64,000 nucleotides of DNA, taken from NCBI RefSeq assembly GCF_003231275.1, contig NZ_QKVL01000010.1:107467-171466 (forward strand), in the 5' to 3' direction. Position 1 is the stretch's first letter; each line of letters begins with the position of its first letter. Under the pieces are notes generated by a model, which had not been told where the DNA came from, searched no databases, and worked only from the letters and a program-made list of their open reading frames with translations. The position numbers and the translations under genes were made by a program. Below, piece after piece: positions 59,989 through 64,000 of this stretch. The DNA is from Pseudomonas huaxiensis. GTDB lineage: Bacteria > Pseudomonadota > Gammaproteobacteria > Pseudomonadales > Pseudomonadaceae.

Positions 59989-61004
59989 TGAGGCACGCCA
60001 TTGCGCTCCTGCTGGCCTCGGCCGCGCTTGTCGGCTGCAGCACCGTGGGCAACGTGCTCACAAAGACGGGTCAGGTGCTGATGACTCCGTCTATCCAGGT
60101 CGGTGCTGCGCAGGACCAACCTTCCCAGGTCGCTCTGAGCTTGTACGCCAGCCCGGACGTCAACCCTAACTCGCTCAGCTACCCGGCGGCGCCCTTCGAT
60201 GAAGCGGAGCCATCGTCATGGGACCAGGAGGAGCAGGGGCCTTTCGCGGTCAATTTTCGCAGTGCTAGCAAAGACGAACTGATCGAGCATCTGCGTGCAC
60301 TGCTCGGTCATTTCGAGAACGAGCGAATGAGCGCCTTCACCACCCTCGCTGTGCGTCAGCGCCTGGCGATTCCCGGTTTGGTCGTAGACGAGCACGCGCC
60401 ACCCCTGACCCTTGGCAAATCACAGCCAGAAACCCTGTTCGACGGCACCACGACCGAGCGATGGCCACTTCCCTCGAACTGGATGCTGCGCCAAGGGGTG
60501 TTGCTATCTACCCGTGAAAGTGGCGTCGGGGCCTCCGCCATGGATAGCCCGGACCTGGGCCAATACGGCCGTGGTCCGGTCCTGGCTCAGGCGGCTGAAG
60601 TGCGTGCTCCACCGAGCAATGCCACGCCCATTGGCTTTCGCGTATTGCAGTTGAAGGACGACTCCATGCTCGAAAACGCCGACCCCGAGTCGCTCCGCAA
60701 CACGCCCGAGAAAGCATTGGGCAGCACCCTCCTGGCCTCTGACGACTACATCCTCACGCCTGGCCAGTTCAAGTTCATCGAGTTCGCCGACGTCGACGAA
60801 AAGGCGCGCTACATCGCGGTGGTGGCGGATTTCCACGACCCCAATGCGGAGCGCTGGCACGACGTTTTTCGCATCGAGCCTCGCGGTCGCAAATACCCGC
60901 TCATGGTGATGCTGCAAGGCAGCCGTGTTGCGCTCACCGATGAAAGCTACCGCTCCGCGCCAGTCCCTGGCGACGCCTCCTCCCCTGCGAGAACTTACCG
61001 ATGA
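59985..61004 (+). CDS. tssJ: T6SS outer-membrane lipoprotein TssJ (VasD) with long insertion
   Basis: A 339-residue lipoprotein. The signal peptide ends in LVGC with Cys18. The first TssJ strand VALSLYASPDVNPN (49-62) is followed by about 150 unusual residues (63-212), then the rest of the canonical fold: PIGFRVLQLKDDSMLENAD, LASDDYILTPGQ, YIAVVADFHD and WHDVFRIEP. TssJ is usually about 160-190 residues, so this is nearly double. The insertion sits between the first two core strands. It overlaps tagH as ATGA and tssK by 4 nt; the ATG one codon later is an alternative start. Confidence 0.9.
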   Translation: MMRHAIALLLASAALVGCSTVGNVLTKTGQVLMTPSIQVGAAQDQPSQVALSLYASPDVNPNSLSYPAAPFDEAEPSSWDQEEQGPFAVNFRSASKDELIEHLRALLGHFENERMSAFTTLAVRQRLAIPGLVVDEHAPPLTLGKSQPETLFDGTTTERWPLPSNWMLRQGVLLSTRESGVGASAMDSPDLGQYGRGPVLAQAAEVRAPPSNATPIGFRVLQLKDDSMLENADPESLRNTPEKALGSTLLASDDYILTPGQFKFIEFADVDEKARYIAVVADFHDPNAERWHDVFRIEPRGRKYPLMVMLQGSRVALTDESYRSAPVPGDASSPARTYR

Positions 61005-62338
61005 CCACCCGCAATCCCGTCGTCTGGGGCGAAGGACTCTTCGTCAAACCCCAGCATTTCCAGCAGACCACCCGATATCTGGAGCACTGCATCAATGCCC
61101 GCAGTGGTAGCCGGTACTGGTATGGCTTCACCGAACTGGAGCTGAACCAGGAGTTTCTCGCCTTCGGCAAGATCGCCATCATTCGCGCCCGGGGTGTCAT
61201 GCCGGACGGCACGTTGTTCGACATCCCGCATGATCAGCCGCCGCCGGATCCGCTGACTATCCCGGACGCCAGCGCGGCCAACCAGACGGTCTATCTCACG
61301 CTGCCGTTGCGTTCGGACGGCACCGGCCAGGTACGCTGGCCTGACAGCTATGGCAATACCCGCTATCTACTGAACTCGGAAGATGTCCGTGACATTCACA
61401 GTCACCAGGGCAATCACGCCCCGCTGGACCTGGCCGTGCCCAACTTGCAGCTGGCACTGGAGCGCGACGATCGCAGTGCCTTCACCAATCTGGCCCTGAG
61501 CCGCATTCTGGACCTGCGGCCCGACGGCAGCCTGCTGATGGACGCAGGGTTCTACATCACCGGTCTGCATCTCAATGCCATTCGTCCGCTGGCGCATTTC
61601 ATGGAGGAAATCTCTTCGCTGATGCACGAGCGGGCCAAGAGCATCGCCCAACGCATCGGTTCGCCCGCTCAGTCCGGGGTGGCGGACTTCACAGATTTCA
61701 GCCTTCTGCAGGCCCTCAATCGCTGGCAGCACCAATTTCGCCATTTGGCGCGGGATCCCGACGTACGCCCTGTCGATGCCTATCTGGCCTGCGGGCAAGC
61801 CAGCGGCGAGCTAGCCACCTGCATCGACGGCTCGCGCCTTGCGCCCGAGTTCCCCGCCTATCAGCACGACAACCCGAAAAACACCTTCCTGATGCTGGAG
61901 CAAACCCTGCGCCGCCTGCTCGGCACCGTGCTGCAGCCGCGCGCCGTATCGCTTCCGCTGGTCAAGCAGGCGCACGGCATTCTCACTGCGCAGATCAACG
62001 ATGGCAGCCTGATGGAAAGTGCCGATTTCATCCTCGCTGTGCATGCCCGAATGCCGCTGGAGAAGATGCGCCACTTGTTCCTGCAGCAGGCCAAGGTCGC
62101 CTCCCAGCAAACACTGCTCGACCTCATCCGCCTGCAACTGCCAGGCATCCCGCTCAGTCCGCTGCCCGTGGCGCCCAGACACCTGCCGTTCCACGCCGGC
62201 TTTACCTACTTCCAGCTCGATCGCACCGCCGGCAACTGGCAGAAGATGATGCCGAAGGGCGCTGACAGCTTCGGTTTCCACATCAGCGGTGATTTCCCGG
62301 AACTGCAACTGCAGTTCTGGGCGATCCGGAGTCAATGA
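61001..62338 (+). CDS. tssK: T6SS baseplate protein TssK (VasE)
   Basis: A 445-residue trimeric adaptor joining the baseplate to the TssLM membrane complex. The N-terminus NPVVWGEGLFVKPQHFQQTTRYLE is diagnostic, with QHFQQ at about residues 19-23. The C-terminal head includes YFQLDRTAGNWQKM. It starts inside the tssJ stop (ATGA) and ends 1 nt before tssL. Confidence 0.95.
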   Translation: MTTRNPVVWGEGLFVKPQHFQQTTRYLEHCINARSGSRYWYGFTELELNQEFLAFGKIAIIRARGVMPDGTLFDIPHDQPPPDPLTIPDASAANQTVYLTLPLRSDGTGQVRWPDSYGNTRYLLNSEDVRDIHSHQGNHAPLDLAVPNLQLALERDDRSAFTNLALSRILDLRPDGSLLMDAGFYITGLHLNAIRPLAHFMEEISSLMHERAKSIAQRIGSPAQSGVADFTDFSLLQALNRWQHQFRHLARDPDVRPVDAYLACGQASGELATCIDGSRLAPEFPAYQHDNPKNTFLMLEQTLRRLLGTVLQPRAVSLPLVKQAHGILTAQINDGSLMESADFILAVHARMPLEKMRHLFLQQAKVASQQTLLDLIRLQLPGIPLSPLPVAPRHLPFHAGFTYFQLDRTAGNWQKMMPKGADSFGFHISGDFPELQLQFWAIRSQ

Positions 62339-62339
62339 C

Positions 62340-63206
62340 ATGAGCACTTCAACCCAGACCGGCAACGACCTGTCCGAGGTTATCGGATCACCGGCGCCTG
62401 GCCGGGCGCGGGACAATTTGCAGCGTTCCGCGGCATCCGAGGGCATTCAGGACAAGAACAGGGTGCTCTTCGAATCTTCGGGCAATACCGACCAGGACAC
62501 CGACCTGCAATTCCAGTTGCGCGGTCACAGCCTCAATCCGCTGATAGATGCCGCCCAGCAAATGCTTGGCCTGGTGATACGACTGCGCCGGCTAGACCGG
62601 TGCGATGACATACCTGCGCTCTATTCCACGGTACGCGACCAGATCACTGCGCTCTCCGAGGAAGTTCGTCAGCGGGGTTACGACGGTGCCACGCAACTGG
62701 CCTACCGCTACGCACTGTGTGCCTTTATCGACGAAGCCGTGATGGCCACGGAGTGGGGGCGCGCTTCTCTATGGCGGGAGCGCTCGCTGCTCAGCTACCA
62801 CCACAACGAAACCTGGGGCGGCGAGAAGTTCTTTACCGTCCTCGCGCGTATGCAGATAGACCCGGCTCGCTACCGTGACGTGCTGGAGTTCAAGTACCTC
62901 TGCCTGTGCCTTGGTTTCCAGGGCAAGTACGGCCAGCAGCACAACAACAAGGATGTCCTCAATGGCGTCATCGGCAAGCTGCATCGAATCCTCCGCACGC
63001 AGCGCGGCGACAGCCCCGAGCGCCTGATCGACCCGCCGGACAACGTGGCATCCCGTCGCTATCGCCTGGCACGGCAATGGCCGCTGTGGACGCCCTGGGC
63101 GATTGCCGGTGCGGTCCTGCTCGCGGCCTATCTCTACTTCTCCATCAGTCTGGGGAGCACCACCGAAGAGGTGCTCAAGTCCCTCGACTTCATCCTCAAA
63201 TCCTGA
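62340..63206 (+). CDS. tssL: T6SS inner-membrane protein TssL (DotU/VasF), short form
   Basis: A 288-residue DotU-type protein. The cytoplasmic domain (about 60-235) has NPLIDAAQQMLGLVIRLR, the conserved ALCAFIDEAVMATEWG and the TWGGEKFF pattern. A single C-terminal anchor helix is at about 248-270. There is no OmpA/peptidoglycan-binding domain after the anchor, so peptidoglycan contact must come from elsewhere. The start is the ATG at 62340, just after the tssK stop; the 17 extra residues upstream overlap tssK and are not used. Confidence 0.93.
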   Translation: MSTSTQTGNDLSEVIGSPAPGRARDNLQRSAASEGIQDKNRVLFESSGNTDQDTDLQFQLRGHSLNPLIDAAQQMLGLVIRLRRLDRCDDIPALYSTVRDQITALSEEVRQRGYDGATQLAYRYALCAFIDEAVMATEWGRASLWRERSLLSYHHNETWGGEKFFTVLARMQIDPARYRDVLEFKYLCLCLGFQGKYGQQHNNKDVLNGVIGKLHRILRTQRGDSPERLIDPPDNVASRRYRLARQWPLWTPWAIAGAVLLAAYLYFSISLGSTTEEVLKSLDFILKS

Positions 63207-63327
63207 CGTTCGAGCAGTTCAGCCACTGCTCATGAATTTGAAGTAACGCTTGCTTCAAACCCCTTGCCATCACCGATGGCGCCATGGCCCACAAGGCCTT
63301 TACACCAACGAAACAAGGAGGCAATCC

Positions 63328-63846
63328 ATGCCAACTCCTGCATATATCAGCATCCATGGAAAAACCCAGGGATTCATTACCGACGGCGCATTTACCGACG
63401 AGTCCGTGGGTAACATCTATCAGCAGGGTCACGAGGAGCAGATCCTGGCCCAGGAAATCGAACACCTGATCAGCACTCCGACCGATCCGCAAAGCGGCCA
63501 GCCTGCCGGTCAGCGCGTGCACGGGCCTTTCACTTTCACGTCGTCGCTGAACAAGGCCACCCCGATGTTGTACCAGGCACTATCCACCGGCGAGACCCTG
63601 ACGGAGGTAGAAGTGAGGTGGTATCGCACCTCCACCGATGGGCATCAGGAGATGTTCTTCACCACCCGCCTTGAAGACGCCACCATCGTCAGCATCAACA
63701 CCGTCTTGCCCCACGCCCAAGATCCTGAAATGGCCGGGTACACCCAACTGGTCAAGGTCGCCATGGCCTACCGCAAGATCATCTGGTCCCACGTCATCTG
63801 CGGTACCGAGTCCTCGGACGACTGGCGCAAACCTCAGGAAGCCTGA
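63328..63846 (+). CDS. hcp: T6SS inner-tube protein Hcp (TssD)
   Basis: A 172-residue Hcp protein forming the hexameric tube. Conserved features are ISIHGKTQGFITDGA, HGPFTFTSSLNKATPMLYQAL and the late IIWSHVICGTESSDDWR. A perfect AAGGAGG lies 7 nt before the ATG at 63328, fitting high expression. It lies 121 nt after tssL and is followed by a terminator before vgrG. It belongs to the class with the DGA.TDESVG loop rather than the shorter Hcp1 type. Confidence 0.95.
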   Translation: MPTPAYISIHGKTQGFITDGAFTDESVGNIYQQGHEEQILAQEIEHLISTPTDPQSGQPAGQRVHGPFTFTSSLNKATPMLYQALSTGETLTEVEVRWYRTSTDGHQEMFFTTRLEDATIVSINTVLPHAQDPEMAGYTQLVKVAMAYRKIIWSHVICGTESSDDWRKPQEA

Positions 63847-63863
63847 TCACCAGGTAGTTCTGG

Positions 63864-63893
63864 CGACCGGCGCTGTAGCGCGCCGGTCGTTTT
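63864..63893 (+). terminator. Rho-independent terminator between hcp and vgrG
   Basis: Ten-base perfect arms (CGACCGGCGC and GCGCCGGTCG) with a 6-nt loop are followed by TTTT, starting 18 nt after the hcp stop. It should make hcp more abundant than vgrG by stopping most transcripts here. Confidence 0.88.
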
Positions 63894-63942
63894 CTCTCGC
63901 ACAAGGAGTAGTGGCCCGATTCAGGGCTGACGAGGACTTTCC

Positions 63943-64000
63943 ATGCCCGCCCAATCCGACCTGCGCTTCACCTTCACCGCCGGTTCCGATGACTTCGAAG
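63943..64000 (+). CDS. vgrG: T6SS spike protein VgrG (TssI), 5' end only
   Basis: Nineteen codons are visible after the ATG at 63943, reading MPAQSDLRFTFTAGSDDFE. This matches the start of VgrG proteins, and the position after hcp is normal. The gene runs out of the window at 64000, so any C-terminal effector extension cannot be judged. The upstream GAGGACTTTCC provides a ribosome site. Confidence 0.8.
   Translation, partial: MPAQSDLRFTFTAGSDDFE

Overview
The window is a high-GC chromosomal segment of a Pseudomonas, most likely of the P. fluorescens group. Three things support this. The choline/betaine/carnitine genes follow the order known from P. aeruginosa (betA-betB-betI-betT, cbcVWX, sdaB, gbdR, cdhA/cdhC/caiX/cdhR). 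The intergenic gaps carry fluorescens-type REP/REPIN elements with the core GAGCGAGCTTGCTCGCGA. Nearly every gene has a long antisense open frame, as expected at this base composition. No rRNA, tRNA, insertion sequence, integrase or CRISPR array was seen.

Region 1 (1-16571, all minus strand) is an aryl polyene (APE) pigment operon read from 16571 towards 1 and leaving the window inside a ketoreductase gene. In order of transcription it encodes a chain-length-factor-like ketosynthase, an acyltransferase, two acyl carrier proteins, a small membrane protein, an acyl-ACP ligase fused to a hotdog dehydratase, a glycosyltransferase, a second acyltransferase, a histidine/tyrosine ammonia-lyase, a thioesterase, a LolA-like carrier, an MMPL exporter, a CPA2-type antiporter-like membrane protein, a flavin-dependent halogenase-like protein, a methyltransferase, a DUF3261 lipoprotein, a ketosynthase, a dehydratase and a ketoreductase. 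Almost every junction overlaps by 4 to 29 nt. The ammonia-lyase suggests the aryl starter is made from an aromatic amino acid. The halogenase-like and methyltransferase genes suggest a decorated head group.

Region 2 (16572-24530) holds housekeeping genes: an orphan ParA-type ATPase, the protein AMPylase SelO, a large MscK-type mechanosensitive channel and the K+/H+ antiporter CvrA/NhaP2.

Region 3 (24531-44452) is a quaternary-amine uptake and catabolism island. Choline is imported by BetT and the Cbc ABC transporter and oxidised to betaine by BetA and BetB under BetI. Carnitine is bound by the orphan binding protein CaiX and converted to betaine by CdhA, a BKACE cleavage enzyme and a thioesterase under CdhR. 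GbdR and SdaB link betaine catabolism to glycine/serine use. A diguanylate cyclase sits inside the island. Regulatory DNA visible here includes a perfect 20-bp BetI palindrome, a sigma-54-like promoter before gbdR, and direct repeats with exact 21-bp periodicity upstream of sdaB/cbcX and of cdhR/caiX.

Region 4 (44454-64000) is a type VI secretion system that abuts cdhR with a 1-nt gap. Two arms diverge from an AT-rich 491-bp control region. The minus arm is clpV-vasI-tssA-tssM; the plus arm is tssB-C-E-F-G-tagH-tssJ-K-L-hcp, with vgrG starting at the window edge. Gene content and order match the Vibrio-type T6SS, except that the ClpV block is inverted and the sigma-54 activator vasH is absent. 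TssJ carries an unusual central insertion of about 150 residues.
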